A program made the position numbers and the translations under genes. The notes below the pieces were generated by a model. That model searched no databases. It saw nothing but the letters and a program-made list of their open reading frames with translations, and was not told the origin of the DNA. A stretch of 26,544 nt of DNA, taken from Betaproteobacteria bacterium. Its GTDB lineage: Bacteria; Pseudomonadota; Gammaproteobacteria; Burkholderiales; Rhodocyclaceae. The DNA is taken from NCBI GenBank assembly GCA_028065725.1, contig JAPTVL010000484.1, positions 1-26,544 on the forward strand. Reading direction: 5' to 3'. Positions within the stretch are counted from its first letter, which is position 1. Each line of letters starts with the position of its first letter. Of this stretch, positions 15,553 to 24,126 are shown in pieces.

Positions 15553-16353
15553 TCAGGAGGCGGTGGGCGCGGCGACCGTGCCGCTGGTGGTCGCCGTCGC
15601 CGAACTCGGCGGTGCTGTCACGGCCGCTGCGGCGGTCATGGCCGATTGGGATGCCGCGAGGTAGGCCTTTTGCACCGCGCGGACCTGAGTCTTGACCGCG
15701 ACGATATTGGCCAACATCGCGTCTTGGGGAATGATCGTCTGCACCCCGGCTTGGGAGAGATCGCTACTCACGGCGGCGAACCACGCCGGCTGTTGCGCTG
15801 TGGGCATTGCTGCAAAGAGTTCCAGCACCGCAGAGGTCAGCAGGTCGACCTGCTGCTCCAGGGCCATGACCGCATCCGGGATGCAGATTTGCGACATCGC
15901 ATCGATTTTGGCCTTGTAGGCCGCCTGCAAGTGGGCCAGTTCCGGGTAGAGGTCGGCCGCGATCGTCATCGCAAAGCGCTTGGGGTTGGCGGCCACCGTG
16001 TAGGGCAGCGTGCAACTCGTCGGCACGGTTGCCACCAACGCGACCCGGTCGATGCTGTTGCCGCAGCACAGCACGAACAGCGGTGCCTGGGCGTTGACGC
16101 CGTGAGCGCCTTGCATCCAAGCGACGAAGTCCTTGGAGTCGACCTGCTCGGAACCGGGCACGGTGATCCAGCGGCCCAGGAAGTCCTGGTAGATCAGCAG
16201 GGACGACAGCGGCGCAAACACCGAGGCGAGATCCAGTGTGAGCGTCTGCGATCCGGCGCCGGATAACACAGGCTGGGACGACGTGCCAGCAACTGCGCAT
16301 TGCGCGGCGAAGCCAGCGGCCTTGGGGTCGCTGGTGAGGAGAATGGTGGTCAT
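15553..16353 (-). CDS. Unknown 266-residue protein between aminotransferase and maturase
   Basis: I do not recognise this protein. It starts with a strand-rich region (TTILLTSDP, then LTLDLASV), has a Cys-Cys pair (FVLCCGNS), a helical middle (YPELAHLQAAYKAKIDAM) and a low-complexity Ala/Thr/Ser/Pro tail from about residue 240. No signal peptide is seen. The stop lies 4 bp before the radical SAM start, and the gene follows the SerC-like stop by 60 bp. It could be a structural accessory of the fibre, a chaperone, or the substrate or scaffold of the maturase. A weak GAGA is the only ribosome site. Confidence 0.8.
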   Translation of the reverse strand: MTTILLTSDPKAAGFAAQCAVAGTSSQPVLSGAGSQTLTLDLASVFAPLSSLLIYQDFLGRWITVPGSEQVDSKDFVAWMQGAHGVNAQAPLFVLCCGNSIDRVALVATVPTSCTLPYTVAANPKRFAMTIAADLYPELAHLQAAYKAKIDAMSQICIPDAVMALEQQVDLLTSAVLELFAAMPTAQQPAWFAAVSSDLSQAGVQTIIPQDAMLANIVAVKTQVRAVQKAYLAASQSAMTAAAAVTAPPSSATATTSGTVAAPTAS

Positions 16354-16413
16354 GATTCAAGGTCTCGCTTGTGGAATGTCAGACACATGAGCAATGCCGC
16401 GCCAGATTGCGTC

Positions 16414-17505
16414 CTATTGCGCCCAATCGCGCAGCACGGCCGCCAGGTTTTGTGCAGCCTCGAGCGCCACCGCGTCGTACAGCGACGCCCGAAATCCCCC
16501 CAAGCTGCTGTGTCCGTCCAGTCCCGAGAAGCCGGCGTCGGTCAGTGCCCGGCGCAGTGATGCATCGCGCGCTGGGTTGGCCAGGCGGAACGCGACGTTC
16601 ATCTGCGAGCGCCAAGCCGGTTGGGCGTGCGGGATGTAGACGTCGGGGTTTGCGTCCAACGCCGCGTAGACCGCTGCCGCCTTGGCGGCGTTGATGTGCG
16701 CCATGCGCTTCAGATCTCCGATCTCGTCGCGCAGCCAGCGCAGCACGAGCAGCACCGTGTAGATCGCGGCGACTGGCGGGGTGTTGTAAATCGAGCCGGC
16801 TCGCGCGTGCGTGCGGTAGTCGAGCATGGGCGGCAGGCCGCTGGGCGCCTGCTCCAACAAGCTCTTTCGCACCAGCACGACCGTGACCCCGGCCGGCCCC
16901 AGGTTCTTCTGGGCGTGGGCGTAGATCAGGTCGTAGGCATCGAGGTCGATCGGCCGCGACAGCAGGTCTGAGCTCATGTCGCAGACCACGAGCCGCTCCC
17001 GCAGTCGCGGTGGCGCATCTCGGAACTGCAACCCCTCGACCGTCTCGTTGCTCACAACGTGCAAGATGCCGGGCCGCTGGGTGGTCTGGTCCCACCGCGG
17101 CAGCGCGCGGTAGCCCTGCGCGAGCCCATCCCAGGCCAAGTGCGGCGCGCACACCGCGGTCGCCTCGGCCATTGCCCGCGCGCTCCAGTACCCCGCGCGC
17201 ACCCAATCGACCGGTGTTGCCGGGGTGCAGCCCAAATTGACGAGTGCCATCGAGAACTGCAGCGAGGCGCCGCCCTGCAGGAAAAGCACCTCCCAATCAT
17301 CGCTCGCGCGCAGCAGCACGCGCAGGATGGCCTGGGCTTCGTCCACCACCGCGCGGAACCAGTCGCTGCGATGGCTGATGCCGTAGAGTGACAGACCGAC
17401 CTCGGGAACCTCCAGCGCGGCCTGCGCCAGTTGCTCCAGCACCGCCGGCGGCATAGCCCCGGGGCCGCCCGAGAAGTTGTGCGCGTTGCGCCAGGCGGCG
17501 TTCAT
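16414..17505 (-). CDS. SerC-like PLP aminotransferase (class V) in a tail module
   Basis: The 363-residue protein matches phosphoserine aminotransferase along its length: NFSGGPGAMP at 10-19, GISHRS at 42-47, a VLFLQGGAS core, AHAQKNLGPAG with PLP lysine K200, SIYNTPP and a GGFRASLYDA end with R339. SerC makes phosphoserine from 3-phosphohydroxypyruvate and glutamate. From memory of E. coli SerC, phosphate is held by H41, R42, H328 and R329. Here H45, R46 and H332 are kept but the last Arg is S333, so the natural substrate may differ. The ATG at 17505 overlaps the Hint-fibre stop (ATGA), so it is coupled to a structural gene, an odd place for serine synthesis. An open extension to 17829 is a shadow of the fibre gene. 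Confidence 0.9.
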   Translation of the reverse strand: MNAAWRNAHNFSGGPGAMPPAVLEQLAQAALEVPEVGLSLYGISHRSDWFRAVVDEAQAILRVLLRASDDWEVLFLQGGASLQFSMALVNLGCTPATPVDWVRAGYWSARAMAEATAVCAPHLAWDGLAQGYRALPRWDQTTQRPGILHVVSNETVEGLQFRDAPPRLRERLVVCDMSSDLLSRPIDLDAYDLIYAHAQKNLGPAGVTVVLVRKSLLEQAPSGLPPMLDYRTHARAGSIYNTPPVAAIYTVLLVLRWLRDEIGDLKRMAHINAAKAAAVYAALDANPDVYIPHAQPAWRSQMNVAFRLANPARDASLRRALTDAGFSGLDGHSSLGGFRASLYDAVALEAAQNLAAVLRDWAQ

Positions 17506-19016
17506 CGACGCAGCGCCCGTGGATCCCACCGGAATGCGGCGTAGTCGAATCCCCATTCGTCCACCCCCGCGCCCGCCACATAGCCGCCCACCACGATCGG
17601 TACCCCGCCCGTGAGCGGCAGGTACAGCGGCGTGGCCGGCCCGAAGCCTGAGGCCTCGACGACGCGGCGCTCGCGCCAGCCCTCGAGGTGGGCAAAGGCA
17701 TGGCCCTGTCCCGTCCACAGACTGCCGTTGTCCTTCAGGCCCCGGATCGCGCCCACGGCCGCCTCCAGGCGCCAGCGATCCGGGTTGGCCGACCACCACC
17801 ATTGCTCGCCGGCCGCATCGCGCGTCCACAGCGCGTGCTCCTCCGACCAGAGCAGCGAGGCGTCGTTGAAGGTCAGCATGCGCCGATCACCGAGGAGGGG
17901 GCGATCGATGGCCAGCACTGCGACCGGCTTGCCGTCGGCCCCCATCACGCGCTCGCCTGGGCGAAGGGTCTCGATGGAGCGTTGCGTTCCATCGGCCATC
18001 AGCACGCGCGTGCCCGCCGGAAAGCAGGTGCAATTGCAGTTGCAGTTGGCCAGGCTCGCAGCGACGGTAGCCGATCCGGCAGTCCGAGCATAGTTGGCAG
18101 TACTCGCGTAATTGACGCTGAAGTTCGAGGGGTTCCAGACATAAAAATTGGCCCCGTCGTTGCTGCCCACCAGCCACGTGGGCTGCCCGCCCTGGCCGCT
18201 CCAGTTCAGGTCCCACGCAGCACCGTCGGCGCGCAGCGGGTGGGCGCGGCTCGCGGTCGCCGCGTTGCCCGAGATGTTGATGCCGTAGGTGCCGCCGTTG
18301 TTTTGCACGATGGCGGTGGTGTCGACCCCGCCCACGGCGACGTGGTTGTTGGATCGGTTGAAATTGACGATCGAGCCGCCGCTTGCCGAGTACAGGCCCC
18401 AGGCGCTGGCGTTGTTGTAGAGGTAAGCGGGGTTTTGGCCCGCACCTACAGCGCCCACCTGGGCTTCGCCGCCGGGGTTGCTCGCGAACAGGTTGCCGTT
18501 GACCGTGCCGCCGCTGGCGCCACCCACGGTGGATACCGTGCCGGCGTTGCCGGCGATGCTGCTCGGAAACGCGATCGCCGCGGTGGCCATCGCCGTGACC
18601 TGGCCCTTGGCGTTGGTGGTCAGCACCGGCACGGTCGTGGCATCGCCCGCGGTGCCGGGGTTGGGGTTGACGCTGGATAAGGTGGCCGCGATGCTCACGT
18701 TGCCGCTGCCGTCGAAGCTGGCCGATCCGGTGATGTCGCCGGTGAGAGCCAGGGTCACCGCCTGCTGCAGTTTCTTGGACTGTGCAGCCACGACGTTGTA
18801 GACAGCGGCCAGCGCGCTCCAGGCCGTGCCGTTGAACTTCTCCCAGAAGGCGTTGGCGCTGTTGAAGCGGACGGCACCCGCCGGCAGGTTGGCCGGGTTG
18901 GTGGTGGCCGGGTCGAGTCCCTGCGCCAGATCGGAGGCCAGCGCGTTGATCTCCGCGGTGACGTCCACATAGGGGTCCGTCACCTGCGGTTTGGAGAAAT
19001 CCGAGGTGTTACTCAT
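17502..19016 (-). CDS. Tail-fibre protein with Cys/Asn cluster and C-terminal Hint domain
   Basis: The protein has 504 residues. The N-terminal two thirds are fibre-like, with a LTGDITGSASFDG phage-tail repeat, a VPVLTTNAKGQVTA collar-type repeat and Gly/Asn/Ala-rich beta repeats up to about residue 320. Residues 324-331 alternate Asn and Cys (NCNCNCTC), and C331 opens a Hint domain: CFPAGTRVLMADG as block A, then SEEH with H394 as the block B His. The 174-residue domain ends without the His-Asn pair of splicing inteins, so Hedgehog-like cleavage at C331 through a thioester on T330 is expected, leaving the Cys cluster at the new C-terminus. AAAGGA lies before the ATG at 19016. It follows gpJ by 21 bp and is coupled to the SerC-like gene. 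Confidence 0.88.
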   Translation of the reverse strand: MSNTSDFSKPQVTDPYVDVTAEINALASDLAQGLDPATTNPANLPAGAVRFNSANAFWEKFNGTAWSALAAVYNVVAAQSKKLQQAVTLALTGDITGSASFDGSGNVSIAATLSSVNPNPGTAGDATTVPVLTTNAKGQVTAMATAAIAFPSSIAGNAGTVSTVGGASGGTVNGNLFASNPGGEAQVGAVGAGQNPAYLYNNASAWGLYSASGGSIVNFNRSNNHVAVGGVDTTAIVQNNGGTYGINISGNAATASRAHPLRADGAAWDLNWSGQGGQPTWLVGSNDGANFYVWNPSNFSVNYASTANYARTAGSATVAASLANCNCNCTCFPAGTRVLMADGTQRSIETLRPGERVMGADGKPVAVLAIDRPLLGDRRMLTFNDASLLWSEEHALWTRDAAGEQWWWSANPDRWRLEAAVGAIRGLKDNGSLWTGQGHAFAHLEGWRERRVVEASGFGPATPLYLPLTGGVPIVVGGYVAGAGVDEWGFDYAAFRWDPRALRR

Positions 19017-19037
19017 GCGGCGATCCTTTCCATACCT

Positions 19038-22000
19038 TCAATACCCTTTGGCGGCCCAGGACACCGCGCCCGAGGAGCGCTGCCCGGCGGGGGTGAACAG
19101 ATAGACGCTGAAGCCGCTCGGGTTCGCCTGCCCCGAGAAGTCGTAAAGCGCCACGAGTGGCGAGGTGCCCGCGGGGGTGACGGTGATGCTGGTGACGTCT
19201 ACGAAGGGCACGTTGAAGGCGACTGCCGTGCCGTTCGCGTCCGCCGCGTTGGCCAGCACGGTGCCGGCATCGTTCTTGAGCTTGACGGACAGTTTGATCT
19301 CCAGGCGCGAGATCTCCAGCAGGGACGTTGCATCGGGCGCGGTGACGGTGAGAAGCACCTTCACCCAGCGAAAGTCGGTCAGGTAGACGTTGGCGCCCGC
19401 ATAGTCGGTCCAGGGACCGGTTGGCCCCACGTTGCTGCTGCTGACCGTGATCGAAAGCGCAGGCGTGCCCGCCACGACCGTGGTGGTGGGAGTGACTTGC
19501 ACATTCGTGGCGCTCAGCACCGCGCCGTAGTCGATGACTTCCTCGTAGGAGCCTGCGGCCAGCGCGGGCTGCGCGTAGATCGGCAGCCCTGCAGCGATTT
19601 GGTCCTGCGGAGCGTTCCAGGATCTCGCGCTAAAGTGCTGCGCCCAGGTCGAGGCAGTGTCCACTGGCAAGGTGATCGCCCCCTCGTCGAGCACGGCGTT
19701 TGTGAGCGTGCCGGCGAACGTGGAGAAGATGTCGGCGTGCAGCACGTAGTCGGGTGGAGCGTTGACGGCTGCAGCCACCGCCCCAGGCGTGCCCACGTTG
19801 CCGGCCGAATCCACCGCAGCGACCCAGTAGCGGTAAGTGCCGGCGCTGGTCTCGAACACCGTGGTGAACAGCCCCGCTTGGGTGCCGATGATCTGCGCCG
19901 CATCGAAGGTGCCTGCCGCGGGCCCCCGGCGTACCTGGTAGGTGGCGACCGGCAGCGTCGCGGTGGCGTCGGTCCAGGACAGCAGCACGTTGTTGTCGAT
20001 GACCTGCGCGCTCAACGTGGGCGCTGCGGGCGGGGTGACCACCAATTGAGCCATCGCCCAGGCGCCTTGGTTGCCGGCGGCATCGACCGCGGCGATCCAG
20101 AAGGTCTGGGTGCCCGCCCAATCGACCTTGCTCTGGTACTGCGTGGTCTTGTTGTTGGCGATGACCCGCGCCGAGGCCGCCTGCGCGCCGGTTGCGATCA
20201 CGTAATGGTCCACCGGGAACATACTGGCGGGAAGCGTCCAGCCCAGCACGTAGTGGTCGCCCGAGAGGCTGGCCGTGACGCCGGGCGCTTGCGGGGCGGT
20301 GACCGAGAGGCTCGCGGGCGTGGCGTTGACGGATTCGACCAGAAGCAGGTTGCGCGCCTTGATCCACCAGTCGTATTGCGTTTGCGGCAGCGGCGGCACG
20401 TGGGCCGAGGTGCCGGCGTAAAAACCCACCAACGTGCCCGAAACCCAGTCGACACCCTCGCGGATCTCATAGTCGTAGCGCATGGGGTCGGCCACGTCGG
20501 TCCAACTCAGCAACACGCCATTGCTTTGCACCGCCGCCTGAAGCCCCGCCACATCGGCGATGGTTGGAGGTGGCGCAGGGGCCGGCGTCACGCTCAGTGT
20601 GGCCGCGGGCGAGACCTGACCGACCGCAGAGAATGCCGTGACGGTGAAGGTGTAGGGCACGCCGATCTCGAGGCTTTCGATGTCCACGCTGTGCTGATCG
20701 GTCATGATCGTGGTGGACGGCGCGTTCGCTTTGTTCCAGACCACCCGGTAGCGGCAAGCGCCGCTTGCGCTCCAGGACACGGTACCCCGCAGGCCCGCCA
20801 CACCGATGTCGATCACGTACCGCGACACCAGGAGACGAAGGTTGGACGGCGCGGCTGGAACAGCGGCAATCAGGCTCGTAGCGGGGGTGGTGAGCGCCAG
20901 ACCGTCTTCGATGAAGGCGTACTTGCTGGCGTTGTAGGCCACGGCGGCCACGTCGATCTGCGTCGCGTTCGCCTCGGTGAGGGTGACCACCTGCCAAAGT
21001 TCGGGTTGAACCTGGGCGTCGCTGAGCAGGACCAGAGCGCCGGGTACGGGCGTTTGCGGCAGGGCCGCTGCCAGCACGATCTGGTTGCCGGTGACGCCGG
21101 CCACCGCCTGCGTCGCCAGGCTCCCGTCGGGCAGGAGAACTTGCGCCGAGAGGCCGCTGGCTGCCGGCGGCGCTGCGTCGAGTGTGAGGGTGAGCAAGTC
21201 TGCGGATACGTCCAGCATCCGTCCTCCCATGCGCACGCCTGCGCGCGTCGGGTCGCTGGTCTGGATGATGTCGCCCGGCGCCAGATACATCCCGTCCATC
21301 GCGCAGCGAAACGTCACCGTCTCGGTTTGCAGACTCTCCGAGTACAGCAGCCACTTGCCCAGGCGATGCGCCTGGCCGCGACGGGTGCAGCCCAGGGCGC
21401 GCACCTGCGCGGTGATGACGCCGTACTTGGCCACCAGCGCGTCGTCCTGCACGTACTCGACGACGGTGGCGTAGCCGTTATCCGGGTCGTTCCACGTCAC
21501 CTGCGCCACGGTGTGGCGCGCGCGCAGGCTGGTGCCCTGGTAGGAGAACGCGCCGCCTGCGACATTGGCCGGCGCGAACATCATCACCGGATCGGCAGGC
21601 GCATCCTGGCTGACGTGAAGCGTACCTGCGCCCCAATAGACGATGGCCCGGAAGATGGAGGCCATGTGCTGCACGGCGGCGTAGGCGTCCTGCTGCGAGG
21701 CCAACAGAAGATTGCAGGTAAAGCGCGGCTCGAGCCCACCGAAGCCATCGGGCACCATCTGGTCGCAGTATTGGCCGATGGTGTAGAGCGACCATTTGTC
21801 GATGCTGCTCGCATCGATCAGTCCGCCCAGGCCGTAGCGTTCGTTGGTGAGCAGGTCGTAGAAGCACCAAGCCGGGTTGTCGGTCCAGGCCAACTGGAAC
21901 GTGCCGTCCCAGGTTCCGGTGTAGCTGCGCGTGGCCGGGTCATAGTTGTTCGGGACCTGCACGATCAGGCCCCTCACGTCGTAGGCCCGCGCCGGGATGT

Positions 22001-22742
22001 GATCGAATTGCATGGCGTCGATGGCGATGGCCGCCATCGCGGTGTGCGGGTAGGCCAGGCTCGCGTTGGACACCAGCGTGAGCGCGTCAAAGTACAAATC
22101 GTTGGCCAGGAGCGAACTGCCCGAATCTGGCGTCAGGCGCGTGACCTGGACCTCCCACGGCCCCGTTCCCGTCAGGGGGATCAGGTAGTCGCGGGTGTAC
22201 TGGCTCGTGGTCTTGCCGTTGAAGCTGTCACCAACGACGGTGACGAAGCCGCCACCGTTGGTGTTGAGCGCGATCTGAAAGGCCACCGACGTGCCGCCGA
22301 TATTGCCGCTTTGAGCGTCTGTGTCGGTCAGCGCCGGTGTCATGATTGACGCGCGCAGGGCGTTGACGTTGGCTGCCGTGACGGCCTGCACGACGGGTGT
22401 GGCCTGGTAGACCTTCGCGTGGACCGAGATCGTGTTTTGCGCGTCGGAGCCAGCGTAGCCTGCCGCGTTGGTCACACCCACGGCGCCTGGCGTGCCGGTG
22501 GCGTACTCGAACACGAAGCCATTGAAGTTCCACGAGCCGTCGGCGTTTTGTAGCGGGGTCTTGTCCAGAAAGACGGACTGCGCGCCGTTGGCAAGGCCCA
22601 CGATCGGCCCTTCGCACCAGGCGTCGAGCACCAGCGCCTTCTGCGAGGAACGCAGGGTGTTGGGGGACTCGGATACGCCGCCACTGCCACCGCCGCCCTT
22701 GCCACCGCCTCCCGCGCCGCGAATGAGGAGATCCGCGCGCAT
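19038..22742 (-). CDS. J: Tail tip/host-specificity protein, lambda gpJ equivalent
   Basis: The 1,234-residue protein matches lambda J over its N-terminal half: a Gly-rich start, ALVLDAWCEGPIVGL, VQVPNNYDPATR, GTWDGTF, YTIGQYCDQMVPDGFGG, and CTRRGQAHRLGKWLL. It forms the tip of the tail and contacts the receptor. The C-terminal half differs from lambda, with at least four fibronectin type III-like modules (about residues 630-1000, repeated LSWTD and YRYWVAAVD patterns) and a beta-rich end. The ATG at 22742 shares one base with the gpI stop (TGATG). A long plus-strand open frame across it is a GC-driven shadow. Confidence 0.96.
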   Translation of the reverse strand: MRADLLIRGAGGGGKGGGGSGGVSESPNTLRSSQKALVLDAWCEGPIVGLANGAQSVFLDKTPLQNADGSWNFNGFVFEYATGTPGAVGVTNAAGYAGSDAQNTISVHAKVYQATPVVQAVTAANVNALRASIMTPALTDTDAQSGNIGGTSVAFQIALNTNGGGFVTVVGDSFNGKTTSQYTRDYLIPLTGTGPWEVQVTRLTPDSGSSLLANDLYFDALTLVSNASLAYPHTAMAAIAIDAMQFDHIPARAYDVRGLIVQVPNNYDPATRSYTGTWDGTFQLAWTDNPAWCFYDLLTNERYGLGGLIDASSIDKWSLYTIGQYCDQMVPDGFGGLEPRFTCNLLLASQQDAYAAVQHMASIFRAIVYWGAGTLHVSQDAPADPVMMFAPANVAGGAFSYQGTSLRARHTVAQVTWNDPDNGYATVVEYVQDDALVAKYGVITAQVRALGCTRRGQAHRLGKWLLYSESLQTETVTFRCAMDGMYLAPGDIIQTSDPTRAGVRMGGRMLDVSADLLTLTLDAAPPAASGLSAQVLLPDGSLATQAVAGVTGNQIVLAAALPQTPVPGALVLLSDAQVQPELWQVVTLTEANATQIDVAAVAYNASKYAFIEDGLALTTPATSLIAAVPAAPSNLRLLVSRYVIDIGVAGLRGTVSWSASGACRYRVVWNKANAPSTTIMTDQHSVDIESLEIGVPYTFTVTAFSAVGQVSPAATLSVTPAPAPPPTIADVAGLQAAVQSNGVLLSWTDVADPMRYDYEIREGVDWVSGTLVGFYAGTSAHVPPLPQTQYDWWIKARNLLLVESVNATPASLSVTAPQAPGVTASLSGDHYVLGWTLPASMFPVDHYVIATGAQAASARVIANNKTTQYQSKVDWAGTQTFWIAAVDAAGNQGAWAMAQLVVTPPAAPTLSAQVIDNNVLLSWTDATATLPVATYQVRRGPAAGTFDAAQIIGTQAGLFTTVFETSAGTYRYWVAAVDSAGNVGTPGAVAAAVNAPPDYVLHADIFSTFAGTLTNAVLDEGAITLPVDTASTWAQHFSARSWNAPQDQIAAGLPIYAQPALAAGSYEEVIDYGAVLSATNVQVTPTTTVVAGTPALSITVSSSNVGPTGPWTDYAGANVYLTDFRWVKVLLTVTAPDATSLLEISRLEIKLSVKLKNDAGTVLANAADANGTAVAFNVPFVDVTSITVTPAGTSPLVALYDFSGQANPSGFSVYLFTPAGQRSSGAVSWAAKGY

Positions 22743-23410
22743 CAGGATCCGCCCAGGTAGGCGCTTTGGTTGGTGGTGTAGGTCAGCGTGCCGCCGCTCT
22801 TGGTCGTCGTCGTCACCTGTCCACCAGGTGTCTGGCCGATGGGCACGTCGAAGGACTGCAATGAGGCGGAGACGACCTGCGAGCCGATCATCAGCCGTCC
22901 GTAGAGGATCGGCACCGGGTTGCCTTGGGCTGTGGTATTGACCGGGCCGCTGAACGCGGTGGAGTTTTGGCTGTTGGGCAGGTTGGTCTGCGGCGCGTGG
23001 GTGAGCATCTGCGACAGCCCCCCGAGCACCAAGGTGGCGCCGAAGGACAGCGCCATGCCGCCCATGGCCGTCGTGGTGAGCGTCCCGCCAGCAAGCGACG
23101 CCCCGCCGGTGTAGAAGGCTGCCACGATCATCGCCGCGCCCAGCAGGATTTCTCCCACGCCGTGCCCGGCGCCCGAGACTTGAGGCAGGAAGCGCATGTC
23201 GGCGGCGGGCAGGCGCAGCTCCTCACGATCCGTCACCGTCGCGCCGTCGAGCTTGACGAGGTAGTGCCCCTGCGCGAAGTCCTTGCGGAAACCCGGATGC
23301 AGTGCGCACAGGGCGCGCACGGCGTCCAGCGCATCGGCGCAGTCCAGGCGATGCACGCGTCCGAAGCGCCGTCCCAAAGGACCGTACAGGCGGATGGTCT
23401 TGAGCGTCAC
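22742..23410 (-). CDS. I: Tail assembly protein, lambda gpI equivalent
   Basis: The 222-residue protein has an N-terminal ubiquitin-like region (TIRLYGPLGRRFG, then HPGFRKDF) and a central Gly/Ala-rich hydrophobic hairpin (about residues 85-130) followed by NPVPILYGRLMIGSQV, all typical of lambda gpI. It is needed for assembly of the tail tip with gpJ. The ATG at 23410 overlaps the gpK stop by 4 bases. Family assignment is firm by sequence and by the K-I-J order. Confidence 0.92.
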   Translation of the reverse strand: MTLKTIRLYGPLGRRFGRVHRLDCADALDAVRALCALHPGFRKDFAQGHYLVKLDGATVTDREELRLPAADMRFLPQVSGAGHGVGEILLGAAMIVAAFYTGGASLAGGTLTTTAMGGMALSFGATLVLGGLSQMLTHAPQTNLPNSQNSTAFSGPVNTTAQGNPVPILYGRLMIGSQVVSASLQSFDVPIGQTPGGQVTTTTKSGGTLTYTTNQSAYLGGS

Positions 23411-24126
23411 AACAACTCCTTGTGTCGGATGACCTTGCGCGTCGCGCGCCGCCAGGCGCCCCCAAACACGTCTCGACTGGACAGGCGCCCGGCGCAGTGC
23501 TGCACGATGAGGTTGTCGCCCAGGTGCACGGCAGCGTGGTTGATGACGGGCGAGCCGATTTGCATCAGCAAGACGTCGTGCTCGGCCAGGGTGTCAAACG
23601 GAATTTCGACGAATCCGGCCTGCGGAAAGCCTTCCGCATAGAGATCACCGCCACGCAGCCACCACTGCACGTCGCGGTGGAAGTCGGGCAAGTCGATGTG
23701 CAGGGTCTGCCGGTAGTAGTCGCGGATGAGGCTGTAGCAGTCGAGCACGCCGTGATGGAAACGGCGTCCGATCAGCGGTGCCACGTAGCCGCTGGGCGCG
23801 AACTCGTGGACGTTGCCGATTGGCCAGTTGACGATCAGCCACGGAATGGCGGACGCCTCGCAGCCGACGCGGTCGGCCTGGCTGGGCTCGGGCGCCGCGT
23901 AGGGGTGCGAGTGCACGATGCGCACGATCTCGCCCTGGTCTTCAGCCCTGGCGAAGTCGGTCGGCGACAGCACGAAGTGCTCCTCGGGCGAGGCGGCCAG
24001 GTTGGCACAGGGGATATAGCGCAGTTTGCCCTGGCGCACGATCACCACGCCGCAGCATTCGCGTGGGGCCTGGGCCTGCGCATGGGCGCGAATGGCCGCC
24101 AGGATCGATTCGGGTATCGGCGTCAT
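23407..24126 (-). CDS. K: Tail assembly protein, lambda gpK equivalent (JAMM + NlpC/P60)
   Basis: The 239-residue protein has an N-terminal MPN/JAMM domain with E23, H72-S-H74-P, S82 and D85, and a C-terminal NlpC/P60 peptidase domain with C130 (HGVLDCYS) and H197 (INHAAVH). Both zinc-protease and Cys-peptidase residues appear intact. Lambda gpK has the same two-domain plan and is needed for tail-tip assembly, perhaps also for crossing the peptidoglycan. The ATG at 24126 overlaps the gpL stop by 4 bases; an open extension to 24198 is ignored because it runs into gpL. Confidence 0.95.
   Translation of the reverse strand: MTPIPESILAAIRAHAQAQAPRECCGVVIVRQGKLRYIPCANLAASPEEHFVLSPTDFARAEDQGEIVRIVHSHPYAAPEPSQADRVGCEASAIPWLIVNWPIGNVHEFAPSGYVAPLIGRRFHHGVLDCYSLIRDYYRQTLHIDLPDFHRDVQWWLRGGDLYAEGFPQAGFVEIPFDTLAEHDVLLMQIGSPVINHAAVHLGDNLIVQHCAGRLSSRDVFGGAWRRATRKVIRHKELL

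Noticed and set aside
17502..18026. A splicing intein in the fibre protein
   Set aside because: There is no C-extein and no His-Asn plus nucleophile at the end; the domain reaches the stop codon, so Hedgehog-like cleavage fits better.
17821..18047. Sulfatase-type CxPxR motif in CFPAGTR as a formylglycine site for the radical SAM enzyme
   Set aside because: The Arg is two residues too far for the CxPxR motif, and this Cys is better explained as the Hint nucleophile.
14151..19016. Diversity-generating retroelement acting on the fibre
   Set aside because: No reverse transcriptase and no template/variable repeat pair were seen in the window.
19497..22349. 950-residue open frame on the plus strand opposite gpJ
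   Set aside because: The protein is Arg/His/Gly-rich with no domains and exactly mirrors gpJ, whose homology to lambda J is clear. It is an effect of GC-rich codon use.
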